A DNA stretch of 64,000 bases. Source: Acetobacterium paludosum (GTDB taxonomy: Bacteria > Bacillota > Clostridia > Eubacteriales > Eubacteriaceae). Shown one piece after another: positions 52,597-61,655 of the stretch. The stretch spans positions 248,001 through 312,000 of the forward strand of contig NZ_RXYA01000002.1 of assembly GCF_008086595.1 (NCBI RefSeq), given 5' to 3'. The position numbers and the translations under genes were made by a program. The notes under the pieces are model-generated. The model was not told where the DNA came from. It saw nothing but the letters and a program-made list of their open reading frames with translations, and ran no database searches. Every line of letters starts with the position of its first letter. Positions within the stretch are counted from its first letter, which is position 1.

Positions 52597-53658
52597 AAAT
52601 ATCAGTTTAATATCGGAGATTTAGAATTCTCAAAACCCATTGTTCAGGGGGGAATGGGCATCGGCATTTCGCTTTCCAGCCTGGCTGGAAATGTCTCGAA
52701 AAACGGCGGTCTTGGGGTGCTTTCCAGTGTCGAAATGGGGTGTGATTACCCAAACTACAAAACGAATCGACTGCTTGCCAACCGCCAGGCCCTAGAGGAT
52801 CACTTCAAACGAGCCAAGGCGATATCAGGCAATCGGCCAATCGGACTCAACATCATGGTTGCTCTGACTCAATACGAACAAATCGTCAAGGATGCCATCG
52901 AAGTCGGTGTCGATATCATTTTTGCAGGCGCCGGTCTGCCCTTAACCCTTCCCGAACTGACCCGAAATTCGGCAACTAAAATAGCCCCGATTATTTCATC
53001 AAAGCGGGTGGCAAAACTGCTTTTAAAACACTGGTGGCGGCATTACAAAGTAGCTCCGGATGCCATTGTGCTGGAGGGACCTTTAGCAGGAGGCCATTTA
53101 GGCTTCAAACTGGAAGATCTGACGCCCGAAAGATTATTGGAACAGTCTTTGCCAGGTCTTATTCCCGGTGTTCTTGAAGAAATCAAACCTTATGAAGATT
53201 TAGTGGGCCGAAAAATCCCCTTAATTGCCGGCGGCGGCATCACAACTGCAGCCGACGTCAGAGCAACCCTGGAAGCCGGAGCATCAGCCGTTCAAATCGG
53301 TTCCCGATTTGTCGCAACCGAAGAATGTGATGCGGCCTTAGCTTTTAAAGAAGCCATGGTCAATGCCCAAAAATCGGATATTGAAATTATCGTCAGCCCC
53401 GCCGGATTACCCGGTCGAGCCATTCACAATCATTTTTTAGAAGAAGTTTCGGCCGGTTTAAGAAAGCCTAAGAACTGTCCGTTTAACTGTATTAAATCCT
53501 GTGATTATAAAACGTCACCCTATTGTATCGGTTTGGCCCTGATGGCCGGAAAATGCGGAGATTTTGAAAACGGTTATGTTTTTTCCGGAGCCAATGCCTA
53601 TAAAATCACCGAGATTACCACCGTAGCAGCATTAATGAATGAACTGCTGGATTTTTAA
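52594..53658 (+). CDS. Nitronate monooxygenase/FabK-like flavoprotein
   Basis: This 354-residue FMN-dependent TIM-barrel protein belongs to the 2-nitropropane-dioxygenase family. Signatures are PIVQGGMGIGIS, NIMVALTQYE, EGPLAGGHLGF, IAGGGITTAADV and VQIGSRFVATEE. A cysteine-rich C-terminus (CPFNCIKSC, then SPYC and GKCGD) is typical of a clostridial subgroup and absent from FabK. An ATG at 52549 would extend it, but the strong AGGAGG at 52581-52586 points to a TTG start at 52594. It lies just before the fatty-acid operon and might reduce an enoyl or nitro compound. Its true substrate is not known. Confidence 0.8.
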   Translation: MKYQFNIGDLEFSKPIVQGGMGIGISLSSLAGNVSKNGGLGVLSSVEMGCDYPNYKTNRLLANRQALEDHFKRAKAISGNRPIGLNIMVALTQYEQIVKDAIEVGVDIIFAGAGLPLTLPELTRNSATKIAPIISSKRVAKLLLKHWWRHYKVAPDAIVLEGPLAGGHLGFKLEDLTPERLLEQSLPGLIPGVLEEIKPYEDLVGRKIPLIAGGGITTAADVRATLEAGASAVQIGSRFVATEECDAALAFKEAMVNAQKSDIEIIVSPAGLPGRAIHNHFLEEVSAGLRKPKNCPFNCIKSCDYKTSPYCIGLALMAGKCGDFENGYVFSGANAYKITEITTVAALMNELLDF

Positions 53659-53702
53659 TGCAACGAAGAAGCCTGTAATTTTTTAATTTTTCAGCGCTTT
53701 TC

Positions 53703-53746
53703 TTGACAAATGTTTTTTTAATATTATAATTAGTTAGACTATCTAA
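53703..53746 (+). promoter_or_regulatory. Promoter and candidate FabT operator of the FAS II operon
   Basis: TTGACA (53703-53708) and a perfect TATAAT (53725-53730) are 16 bases apart. An imperfect 17-bp palindrome TTAGTTAGACTATCTAA (53730-53746, 14 of 17 positions symmetric) covers the start point, a good place for a MarR-type repressor. The GGAGGT of fabT follows at 53755-53760. Confidence 0.7.
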
Positions 53747-53766
53747 ATAATTACGGAGGTGTGTCT

Positions 53767-54249
53767 GTGGAATCATTTTCTTCCCAACTCAATGAACTTT
53801 TAGTGGAAACCTTTAACAATATTCTTAAGTTTGAAGAGGATCTCATTAAACATTCTGCCAATATTGATTTATCCATTAATGAAATGCACATCATTGAGAA
53901 TGTGGGAAAAAGCGATAATAATGGTAAAACCATCAGCGATCTTGCCCAAGCCCAAAAAATAACTCTTCCTTCAATGACAATAGCCATTAATAAATTGGTT
54001 AAAAAAGGGTATGTAGTAAAAGAAAAAAGCAGTGTCGATGGACGAGTCGTTTATGTACGACTCATGGATAAAGGTCTCAGGATCGATAAAATTCATCATT
54101 ATTTTCATATGAAAATGGTGAAAGATATTTCCAAAGAAATGTCCGATGATGAAAAAATAGTTTTGATTCACGGAATGGAAAAATTAAATGGATTTTTCAC
54201 AAAAAAACTATCAGGGCTGTCAGACAAGAATGAAACCACTGCCCCATGA
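53767..54249 (+). CDS. fabT: MarR-family regulator of fatty acid synthesis, FabT-like
   Basis: This 160-residue protein has a MarR winged helix (NEMHIIENVGKSD, ISDLAQAQKITLPSMTIAINKL, wing SSVDGRVVYVRLMDKG). As the first gene of a complete FAS II operon in the same place as FabT of streptococci, it probably represses the operon with long-chain acyl-ACP as helper. GTG at 53761 abuts the GGAGGT and leaves no spacing, so the GTG at 53767 (6 bases) is the likely start. An operator candidate overlaps the promoter. Confidence 0.85.
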   Translation: MESFSSQLNELLVETFNNILKFEEDLIKHSANIDLSINEMHIIENVGKSDNNGKTISDLAQAQKITLPSMTIAINKLVKKGYVVKEKSSVDGRVVYVRLMDKGLRIDKIHHYFHMKMVKDISKEMSDDEKIVLIHGMEKLNGFFTKKLSGLSDKNETTAP

Positions 54250-54264
54250 TGCTTGGAGGAACAA

Positions 54265-55224
54265 ATGTCCTTTTCAATTATTGGCACAGGATCTGCATTG
54301 CCAAAAACAATTCAGACCAATGAAGACCTAACCGAATTTCTTGAAACCTCAAATGAATGGATCGTTTCAAGAACCGGAATAGAGGCAAGACATATTTGTG
54401 TTGAGGAATCCATTTTGGATATTGCCCTTGATGCAAGTCTCAACGCCCTTGACAATGCCCAGTTAAAGCCGCAGGATCTGGATCTTATTATCTGTCCGAC
54501 GCTTGGCGGCGACACCGTTACCCCGTCCCTCGCCTGTCTTGTAGAGAAAGAACTGGGTGCCGCCTGCCCCAGTTTTGATTTAAACGCTGCTTGTTCGGGA
54601 TTTGTGTACGGGTTGGATGTAGCTGATGCCTACTTTAGCCGAAATAAACAAATGAAAATTTTGGTGATCGCGGTTGATGCCATGTCAAAATTAGTGAATT
54701 GGAAAGATCGCGCAACAGCAGTTCTTTTCGGAGATGGTGCCGGTGCCGCGGTTCTTTCTTCAGGCGATGACCTCAAAGCCATTCATTTAACAGCAGTCGG
54801 CAATCAACATGCCTTGTGCATCCCCTGGCAGAAGGGAAATCACCCCCTTCTGAGAAATCAGGAAACCCTACTCCCCTATCTAAAAATGGATGGATCTGAA
54901 GTTTATCGCTTTGCCGTTTCTGCCATCTGTAAAGACTTGAAAATCGTTGTCAAAGAAGCCGGGATTACCCTGGATGATTTAGATTATGTCATTCCCCATC
55001 AGGCTAACCTGCGAATCATCGAAAGTGCCGCAAAACGATTAAAAATTCCCATGGAAAAATTTGTTTTGCAGGTGAGTTTCTGCGGTAATACCTCGGCCGC
55101 CAGTATTCCCCTGGTTCTGGATGAAATGAACCGCCAGGGCAAGCTTATTCCGGGAACCCGGATTGCTTTAACCGCTTTTGGCGGCGGCCTGACGACTGGC
55201 GCCTGTATCCTGGAATGGTCCTGA
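54265..55224 (+). CDS. fabH: 3-oxoacyl-ACP synthase III
   Basis: This 319-residue enzyme starts fatty acid synthesis by joining acetyl-CoA to malonyl-ACP. The catalytic triad is C110 (LNAACSGF), H245 (IPHQANLR) and N275 (CGNTSAAS). A TTG at 54253 is in frame but lies in the ribosome-binding site region; GGAGGAAC fits the ATG at 54265. It follows fabT by 15 bases. Confidence 0.95.
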   Translation: MSFSIIGTGSALPKTIQTNEDLTEFLETSNEWIVSRTGIEARHICVEESILDIALDASLNALDNAQLKPQDLDLIICPTLGGDTVTPSLACLVEKELGAACPSFDLNAACSGFVYGLDVADAYFSRNKQMKILVIAVDAMSKLVNWKDRATAVLFGDGAGAAVLSSGDDLKAIHLTAVGNQHALCIPWQKGNHPLLRNQETLLPYLKMDGSEVYRFAVSAICKDLKIVVKEAGITLDDLDYVIPHQANLRIIESAAKRLKIPMEKFVLQVSFCGNTSAASIPLVLDEMNRQGKLIPGTRIALTAFGGGLTTGACILEWS

Positions 55225-55278
55225 TCTTCTCACAAAAAAACACAAAAATTTATTCTTAATCTTAGGAGGATTAATCAA

Positions 55279-55500
55279 ATGGTATTTGAAAAAGTAGTAG
55301 AAATTTTACGTAATTATAAAGAGGAACCGGAACTGGAAGTAACGATGGAGTCCAGCTTTGAAGAACTTGAACTGGATTCATTGGATACCGTTGAACTGGT
55401 AATGGAAATTGAAGAATCGTTTGATACAAGCATTGAAATGGATTCAGAGCTTAAAACGATTGGTGATGTAGTCGGCCTTATCGAAAAAGCAATCGCATAG
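55279..55500 (+). CDS. acpP: Acyl carrier protein
   Basis: This 73-residue acidic protein carries the growing acyl chain on a phosphopantetheine arm attached at S34 in LDSLDTVEL. The four-helix ACP pattern and length are normal. TAGGAGG precedes the ATG. It lies between fabH and fabK. Confidence 0.95.
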   Translation: MVFEKVVEILRNYKEEPELEVTMESSFEELELDSLDTVELVMEIEESFDTSIEMDSELKTIGDVVGLIEKAIA

Positions 55501-55510
55501 GTGTGACAGT

Positions 55511-56458
55511 ATGATAAAAACACCACTGTGTGATCTTTTAAATATTGAATTTCCCATTCTTCAAGGAGGAATGGCCTGGGTATCCGATGCCCAGCTTGCC
55601 GCTGCCGTATCCAATGCCGGTGGTTTGGGGATCATTTCTTCAATGAATGCCGATGAAAACTGGCTGCGACAAGAAATACATAAGGTCAAAAGCTTGACTG
55701 ACAAGCCCTTTGGAATAAACGTCATGCTGATGAATCCCCATGTTGATAAAATCGCCCAGGTTCTCATTGAAGAAAAAGTACCGGTGATCACCACCGGCGC
55801 TGGAAACCCGGGAAAATTCATGAAGCTCTGGATAGCCGCCGGCATTAAAGTGATCCCGGTCGTTCCTTCCACCGGGCTGGCCCGCTTTGCCGAACGTGCC
55901 GGTGCAACAGCAGTCATCGCTGAAGGCGGAGAATCCGGCGGTCATGTCGGCGATATGGCCACCCTGCCCCTGGTTCCACAGGTCTGTGATGCCGTTTCCA
56001 TTCCGGTCATCGCGGCCGGGGGCATCGGCGATGGTCGGGGCATTGCCGCGGCCTTGATGCTGGGTGCTGTCGGTGTTCAATTAGGGACACGATTCTTAGT
56101 CGCTGATGAAACCAATATTCATGAAAATTATAAAGATAAAATTATAAAAGCTAAAGACATCGACACGGTGCTTACCGGAAAATCGTTGGGCCATCCCGTT
56201 CGAGCATTAAAAACGTCATTTACCAGAAGTTTCCTTAAAGCCGAAAATGACCCCTCAACCTCCAAAGAAACCTTGGAAGAATACGGTCGGGGCGCTCTGC
56301 GTATTGCCGCCCAGGAAGGGGACTCTCAAAAAGGTTGTTTTATGGCCGGTCAAATTGCCGGATTGATTAAAGCAAAACAAAGCGCAAAAGACATTATCTT
56401 AACACTGGTAAAAGAAACCGAAACCGCCTTAAAAGGAGGACTTCAATGGGTAAAATAG
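55511..56458 (+). CDS. fabK: Enoyl-ACP reductase II (FMN-dependent)
   Basis: This 315-residue flavoprotein carries out the last reduction of each elongation cycle. Signatures are PILQGGMAWVSD, NAGGLGIISSMNA, EGGESGGHVGD and IAAGGIGDGRG. Presence of FabK without FabI explains the likely triclosan tolerance of the pathway. The start overlaps nothing; its end overlaps fabD by 13 bases. Confidence 0.94.
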   Translation: MIKTPLCDLLNIEFPILQGGMAWVSDAQLAAAVSNAGGLGIISSMNADENWLRQEIHKVKSLTDKPFGINVMLMNPHVDKIAQVLIEEKVPVITTGAGNPGKFMKLWIAAGIKVIPVVPSTGLARFAERAGATAVIAEGGESGGHVGDMATLPLVPQVCDAVSIPVIAAGGIGDGRGIAAALMLGAVGVQLGTRFLVADETNIHENYKDKIIKAKDIDTVLTGKSLGHPVRALKTSFTRSFLKAENDPSTSKETLEEYGRGALRIAAQEGDSQKGCFMAGQIAGLIKAKQSAKDIILTLVKETETALKGGLQWVK

Positions 56459-57387
56459 CCGTACTCTTTCCGGGTCAGGGATCCCAGTTTATCGGAATGG
56501 GAAAATCATTATATGAACAGAGTCCTGCCGCGAAAAAAGTATTTGATCAAATCGAATCCCTTCGAGTCGGGACTTTAAAACAATGTTTTGAAGGTCCGTT
56601 AGAAGAATTGAATAAAACCTGTAATACTCAGCCTTGTATTTTTGCCGTAGAGTTAGCTGCTTTGGAAGCTTTACGAGCGATCGGAGTTGCCATTCAGGGG
56701 CTTGCCGGCTTTTCATTAGGTGAAGTAACCGGTCTGGTTGCCGCTGATATGTTATCTTTGGAAGATGGCTTGAAATTTGTCAAAAAGCGTGGTCAGGCCA
56801 TGGAACAAGCCGCTGGTAAAACAGATGCTGCCATGGTCGTGGTTTTAAGGCGAAACAATACTCAAGTTGAAGCACTATGCAGTGAGTTCAGCCAGTGCTA
56901 TCCGGTAAATTACAATTGTCCCGGTCAACTAGTGGTGTCGCTATTAAAATGTGATGTGGCAGCATTCGTTAAACGTGTTAAAGATTCCGGAGGAAGAGCT
57001 ATTCCGCTGAGTTTACCGGGCGGCTTTCATTCCCCTTTTATGACTTATGCAACTAAAATTTTGGAAAAAGATATTTTCGAATTGACTTTTTCCAAAGGAT
57101 TTATTCCCCTTTACTCTAATGTCGATGCCACGCCATATCCGGAGTCACCCTTAGCGATCAGATCTAATATTCTGTACCAGATCAATCACCCGGTACAGTG
57201 GGAAAAAACAATCCGCAGAATGATTGATGACGGCTTCACAACCTTTATTGAGTGTGGTCCCGGAACAACACTGGGGGGATTTATAAAGAAAATAAATCCT
57301 GCTCTCGCTTACTATCACTGCGAATTGATTTTCAAGGATTATATTGAAGCCAAAGATGCCGGAAAGGACTGGTCTTTCAAATGTTAA
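56446..57387 (+). CDS. fabD: Malonyl-CoA:ACP transacylase
   Basis: This 313-residue enzyme loads malonyl onto ACP. It has the GQGSQ oxyanion motif (10-14), the nucleophile S90 in AGFSLGEV and H195 in GGFHSPFM. The histidine that normally precedes the serine (GHSLGE) is phenylalanine here. It overlaps both fabK and fabG (7 bases), so translation is probably coupled. Confidence 0.94.
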   Translation: MGKIAVLFPGQGSQFIGMGKSLYEQSPAAKKVFDQIESLRVGTLKQCFEGPLEELNKTCNTQPCIFAVELAALEALRAIGVAIQGLAGFSLGEVTGLVAADMLSLEDGLKFVKKRGQAMEQAAGKTDAAMVVVLRRNNTQVEALCSEFSQCYPVNYNCPGQLVVSLLKCDVAAFVKRVKDSGGRAIPLSLPGGFHSPFMTYATKILEKDIFELTFSKGFIPLYSNVDATPYPESPLAIRSNILYQINHPVQWEKTIRRMIDDGFTTFIECGPGTTLGGFIKKINPALAYYHCELIFKDYIEAKDAGKDWSFKC

Positions 57388-58121
57388 CAGGAAAAACAGC
57401 ACTAATAACTGGCGGCGCCAAAGGAATTGGCCGGGCTATTGCTTTGAAAATTGCTGAAGCACACGGAAATGTTGCCATTGTTTATCGCGGCAGCGAAAAA
57501 AGAGCCGAAGATACTAAAAATGAATGTATCGCCTTAGGCGTCAAAGCTCAGAGCTATCAATGTGACGTATCCGATTTTAATGCAACCAAGATTATGGTTG
57601 CCCAGATTATTAAAGATTTTGGCAATCTGGATATTCTTGTGAATAATGCCGGGATTACGAATGACAAGCTTTTGATTGCCATGAAAGAAGAAGATTTTGA
57701 CTCTGTCATTGCCACAAATTTAAAGGGCGCCTTTAACATGACCAAACATGTGGGCGCGTATCTATTGAAACAACGGAAAGGCCGAATCATCAATATTTCT
57801 TCGGTGTCAGGTCTTATGGGCAACATTGGACAATGTAATTATGCTGCTGCCAAAGCGGGACTCATTGGCTTAACCAAATCAACGGCCAAAGAAATGGCGT
57901 TGCGTGGAGTAACCTGCAATGCCATTGCCCCTGGTTTTATTGATACTGACATGACCAAAGATCTAAAACCTGAAATTCAGGCGGAAATTCTCAAGTTAAT
58001 TCCGTTGAAACGTTTGGGACAGCCAGAGGATATTGCAAACCTCTGTGTATATTTAAGCAGTGAATATTCAAACTATATTACCGGAGAAGTCATCAAAGTT
58101 GATGGCGGTCTCTATATTTAG
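57381..58121 (+). CDS. fabG: 3-oxoacyl-ACP reductase
   Basis: This 246-residue short-chain dehydrogenase has the NADP-binding GGAKGIG (11-17), NNAG (88-91) and the active-site S141, Y154 and K158 (CNYAAAKAG). It reduces 3-oxoacyl-ACP. The C-terminal ITGEVIKVDGG is typical of FabG. Confidence 0.95.
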   Translation: MLTGKTALITGGAKGIGRAIALKIAEAHGNVAIVYRGSEKRAEDTKNECIALGVKAQSYQCDVSDFNATKIMVAQIIKDFGNLDILVNNAGITNDKLLIAMKEEDFDSVIATNLKGAFNMTKHVGAYLLKQRKGRIINISSVSGLMGNIGQCNYAAAKAGLIGLTKSTAKEMALRGVTCNAIAPGFIDTDMTKDLKPEIQAEILKLIPLKRLGQPEDIANLCVYLSSEYSNYITGEVIKVDGGLYI

Positions 58122-58130
58122 GAGTAATCA

Positions 58131-59381
58131 ATGAAACGAAGAGTTGTCATAACAGGATGCGGTGCAATTTCCCCAGTGGGCAACACCGTGGACACCCTAT
58201 GGAAGAACCTGGTTAATGGAAAATGTGGGATTGATTTTATTAAAAAATTCGACACCACTGATTTAAAAGTAACGATTGCCGGGGAAGTCAATGATTTTGA
58301 ACCCCTGGACTATATTAAGAAAAACGAAATCCGAAAAACTGATCTTTTTACCCAATACGCCTTAGGCGCTGCCGTTCAGGCGATGGAAGACAGCGGTGTT
58401 CAGGAACACGTGGATCCAACCCGTTTAGGCGTCTACATGGGATCTGGAATTGGCGGCATTCACACCTTTATTACTGAATGCGAAAAAATGACCACCAAAG
58501 GACCGGGGCGAATCTCCCCTTTCTTCATTCCGATGATGATCTCGAACATTGCCGCCGGCTCCATCGCCATTCGCTACAATGCCCAAGGGCCCTGTCTGCC
58601 GGTTGTGACCGCCTGCGCCACATCAACAAACGCGATTGGTGAAGCCTACCGTGCCATTAAGCACGGGTATGCCGATGCCATTATTGCCGGCGGAACGGAA
58701 GCCAGTATTACCCCGCTTGCCATTGCCGGCTTTACAAATTGTATGGCTTTGACCACGGTTAACGATCCTACTCAGGCATCGATTCCTTTTGACAAACGCC
58801 GCAGCGGCTTTGTTATGGGCGAAGGTGCCGGAGCACTTATTTTAGAAGATCTGGAAACAGCCTTAAAGCGCGGAGCAAAGATTTATGGCGAAATCGTCGG
58901 GTACGGAAATACCTGCGACGCTTATCATATCACGGCCCCTCACCCGGAAGCTATCGGTGGCGCTCGATCCATCAGCCAGGCCCTGGCTGAAGCCGTTGCT
59001 GCCGGAGTCATCCTTGAAGATTCACAGTTTTACATCAATACCCATGGTACCAGCACCCCCTTAAATGACAAATCAGAAACCATTGCCATTAAAAAAGCCA
59101 TGGGTGATCACCTGTCACGAACGCTGGTCAGTTCAACCAAATCCATGACCGGACATATGTTGGGTGCGGCTGGCGCGATTGAAGCTATCGCTGCTATTAT
59201 GGCCTTGAAAGATGGCGTTATTCCGCCGACCATCGGGTATAAAGAACCAGATCCGGATTGTGATTTAGATGTTGTTCCCAATGAAAAACGTTTGATCCAG
59301 AGCAATGTGGCGCTATCGCTATCCTTGGGATTTGGCGGCCATAACGGTTGTTTGGCATTTGTAAAATATACAGAGGTGTAG
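58131..59381 (+). CDS. fabF: 3-oxoacyl-ACP synthase II
   Basis: This 416-residue elongating condensing enzyme has the Cys-His-His triad C162 (TACATSTNA), H305 (NTHGTSTP) and H342 (SMTGHMLGAAGA). The length and motifs are those of FabF. There is no fabB-like paralogue in the window. AGGAG precedes the ATG. Confidence 0.96.
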   Translation: MKRRVVITGCGAISPVGNTVDTLWKNLVNGKCGIDFIKKFDTTDLKVTIAGEVNDFEPLDYIKKNEIRKTDLFTQYALGAAVQAMEDSGVQEHVDPTRLGVYMGSGIGGIHTFITECEKMTTKGPGRISPFFIPMMISNIAAGSIAIRYNAQGPCLPVVTACATSTNAIGEAYRAIKHGYADAIIAGGTEASITPLAIAGFTNCMALTTVNDPTQASIPFDKRRSGFVMGEGAGALILEDLETALKRGAKIYGEIVGYGNTCDAYHITAPHPEAIGGARSISQALAEAVAAGVILEDSQFYINTHGTSTPLNDKSETIAIKKAMGDHLSRTLVSSTKSMTGHMLGAAGAIEAIAAIMALKDGVIPPTIGYKEPDPDCDLDVVPNEKRLIQSNVALSLSLGFGGHNGCLAFVKYTEV

Positions 59382-59383
59382 AT

Positions 59384-59863
59384 ATGGAATTAACCACGGA
59401 AATAATCCTGACATTGGCTAAAGTCATGTCTGCCGAAAACCTGACCAGTCTTTCCATTGATCAGGGTAACCTTAAAATAGAAATGAAACGGGAGATTGTT
59501 TTGGCTCAGGCTTCGCTGCCTTCAGAAAACCATTTTCAAGAGGACCTGAGCCAAAATGTTTGGCACAAAACCCAGGTCGTTGAGGCTGAACCGATCGAAC
59601 CACCGATTGACGCTCAATGGAAAGAAATAAAATCGCCGATGGTCGGTGTGTTTTATCAGGGCAGCCAACCGGATAAACCCCCTTATGTTTCGCGGGGACA
59701 GCATTTTGAAGAAGGTGATACGCTGTGTATCATCGAAGCGATGAAACTGATGAATGAAATTACCGCCGAAACATCAGGTACTATTATGGAAGTATGCGTT
59801 GGAAATGGCCAGGTTGTCGAATATGGGCAGGTTCTGTATCGCATTAAAGAGGAACAAGAATGA
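59384..59863 (+). CDS. accB: Biotin carboxyl carrier protein of acetyl-CoA carboxylase
   Basis: This 159-residue protein has a C-terminal biotinyl domain with the attachment lysine K121 in EAMKLMNEI, preceded by a flexible linker. The ATG at 59384 is 2 bases beyond the fabF stop and has GAGGTG 5 bases before it; a longer frame from 59348 would lie within fabF. Its end overlaps fabZ by four bases. Confidence 0.94.
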   Translation: MELTTEIILTLAKVMSAENLTSLSIDQGNLKIEMKREIVLAQASLPSENHFQEDLSQNVWHKTQVVEAEPIEPPIDAQWKEIKSPMVGVFYQGSQPDKPPYVSRGQHFEEGDTLCIIEAMKLMNEITAETSGTIMEVCVGNGQVVEYGQVLYRIKEEQE

Positions 59864-60276
59864 AACGCGAAGCATTAAAAAACATCTTACCCCATCGAGA
59901 ACCGATGCTCCTCATTGATGAGGCTGAAAAAGTTGATGAAACTACCGCAGTTGGACGTTACACGGTGAAAGGCGACGAATGGTTTTTACAAGGTCACTTT
60001 CCCGGAAACCCTGTGGTACCCGGAGTTATTCTTTGTGAAATCATGGCCCAAACCACGTGTGTATTGCTGGCTGAAATCAGTGGCACCAATAAAACGCCTT
60101 ATTTCACCGGACTTAACAAAGTAAAATTTAAAAATAAAGTACTGCCTGGCGATACATTGGAAATCACCTGCAGCATTACCCGATCTAAGCCACCTTTTTA
60201 TTTTGCCAGTGGTTCAGGTTCCGTAAATGGTAAAGTTGCTGTTGTCGGCGAATTTTCATTTGCCCTAATGGACTAA
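59860..60276 (+). CDS. fabZ: 3-hydroxyacyl-ACP dehydratase
   Basis: This 138-residue hot-dog-fold enzyme has H46 in QGHFPGNPVVPGV and E60 in LCEIMAQ as the catalytic pair. It begins ALKNILPHREPMLLID, typical of FabZ. The start overlaps the accB stop by four bases. Confidence 0.96.
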   Translation: MKREALKNILPHREPMLLIDEAEKVDETTAVGRYTVKGDEWFLQGHFPGNPVVPGVILCEIMAQTTCVLLAEISGTNKTPYFTGLNKVKFKNKVLPGDTLEITCSITRSKPPFYFASGSGSVNGKVAVVGEFSFALMD

Positions 60277-60287
60277 GGAGGAAACCT

Positions 60288-61640
60288 GTGTTTGCTAAAA
60301 TACTCATTGCCAATCGTGGCGAAATCGCCCTGCGAATCATCAGAGCTTGTAAAGAAATGGGCATTGCCACAGTCGCTGTTTTCTCAAAAGCAGATGAAGA
60401 CAGCCTTCATGTGAGCTTGGCCGATGAGAGTATTTGCATCGGTCCCGCCCCTGTTACAGATAGCTACTTAAACATCTCAGCGATTTTATCAGCCGCCGTA
60501 CTCACCGGAGCCGAAGCAATTCACCCGGGTTACGGTCTGCTTTCAGAAAACCCAAAATTTGCCCGTCTATGCGTCCAATGTGGACTTACCTTTATCGGAC
60601 CAAACTGGGAAATCATCAAAAAAATGGGCGATAAGGATCAGGCCAGATCCACCATGGCCGCGGCTGGAGTCCCCATCGTACCCGGAAGCGATATCATTGA
60701 CGATCCAGAAGAAGCTCAAAAAAAAGCGGATGAAATTGGCTACCCGCTGCTTGTTAAAGCCCGTTCGGGTGGTGGCGGCAAAGGCATCCGTTTAGTTGAA
60801 AAATCGGAAGATTTCATAAACGAATTTCAGCTGGCCCGTCAAGAAGCACAAAATGCCTTTAATGATGATGGCGTCTATTTGGAAAAGTTTTTAACCCATG
60901 TCAAGCATATTGAAATTCAGCTGCTCTGTGACCACTTCAATCATGTTGTGGCCCTTGGCGAACGGGAATGCTCGATTCAGCGCAAGAATCAAAAGCTTTT
61001 AGAAGAAAGCCCTTCCCCATCCCTAACACCTGAACTTCGTGAGTCGATGATGGCGGTCTCACGAAAAGCCGCGCTATCCATCGGTTACGAAAATGCCGGA
61101 ACCATTGAATTTTTAATGGATGCCCAGAGTCATTATTACTTTATGGAAATGAACACGCGACTGCAAGTGGAACACCCCATTACCGAAATGGTTACCGGGG
61201 TTGACATCGTTAAATGGCAAATTCGCATTGCCGCCGGCTTACCACTGACTTTTGGTCAGGAGGATGTTCACATCCAGGGGCATGCCATCGAGTGTCGGAT
61301 CAATGCGGAAAACCCACTGCTTGATTTTAGGCCGAATTGTGGAACCATTAATTTTCTCCATGTTCCCGGAGGCCCCTGGGTACGATTCGATACCCTGCTC
61401 TATCAGGGCTATACCATCCCACCTTACTACGATTCCATGGTTGGAAAACTCATTGTCCATTCCAAAACAAGAGAACTGACCATCCGAAAAATGAAAGCGG
61501 CCTTATGCGAATTGGTTATTGAAGGAATCGACCATACCAGCCAGATACAGCTCGATATTTTAAGTCATCCCCTGTTTGTTAAAGGGGATTATTACACCGA
61601 TTTTATGGAAAAAGAATTAGACAAACCCTTGTCTGAATAG
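60288..61640 (+). CDS. accC: Biotin carboxylase subunit of acetyl-CoA carboxylase
   Basis: This 450-residue ATP-grasp enzyme carboxylates biotin on AccB. Signatures are ILIANRGEIALRII, the ATP loop RSGGGGKGIR, and EMNTRLQVEHPITEMVTG. The start is GTG at 60288, supported by AGGAGG 6 bases before it. Confidence 0.97.
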   Translation: MFAKILIANRGEIALRIIRACKEMGIATVAVFSKADEDSLHVSLADESICIGPAPVTDSYLNISAILSAAVLTGAEAIHPGYGLLSENPKFARLCVQCGLTFIGPNWEIIKKMGDKDQARSTMAAAGVPIVPGSDIIDDPEEAQKKADEIGYPLLVKARSGGGGKGIRLVEKSEDFINEFQLARQEAQNAFNDDGVYLEKFLTHVKHIEIQLLCDHFNHVVALGERECSIQRKNQKLLEESPSPSLTPELRESMMAVSRKAALSIGYENAGTIEFLMDAQSHYYFMEMNTRLQVEHPITEMVTGVDIVKWQIRIAAGLPLTFGQEDVHIQGHAIECRINAENPLLDFRPNCGTINFLHVPGGPWVRFDTLLYQGYTIPPYYDSMVGKLIVHSKTRELTIRKMKAALCELVIEGIDHTSQIQLDILSHPLFVKGDYYTDFMEKELDKPLSE

Positions 61641-61655
61641 GAAGGGAGTTTTTAA

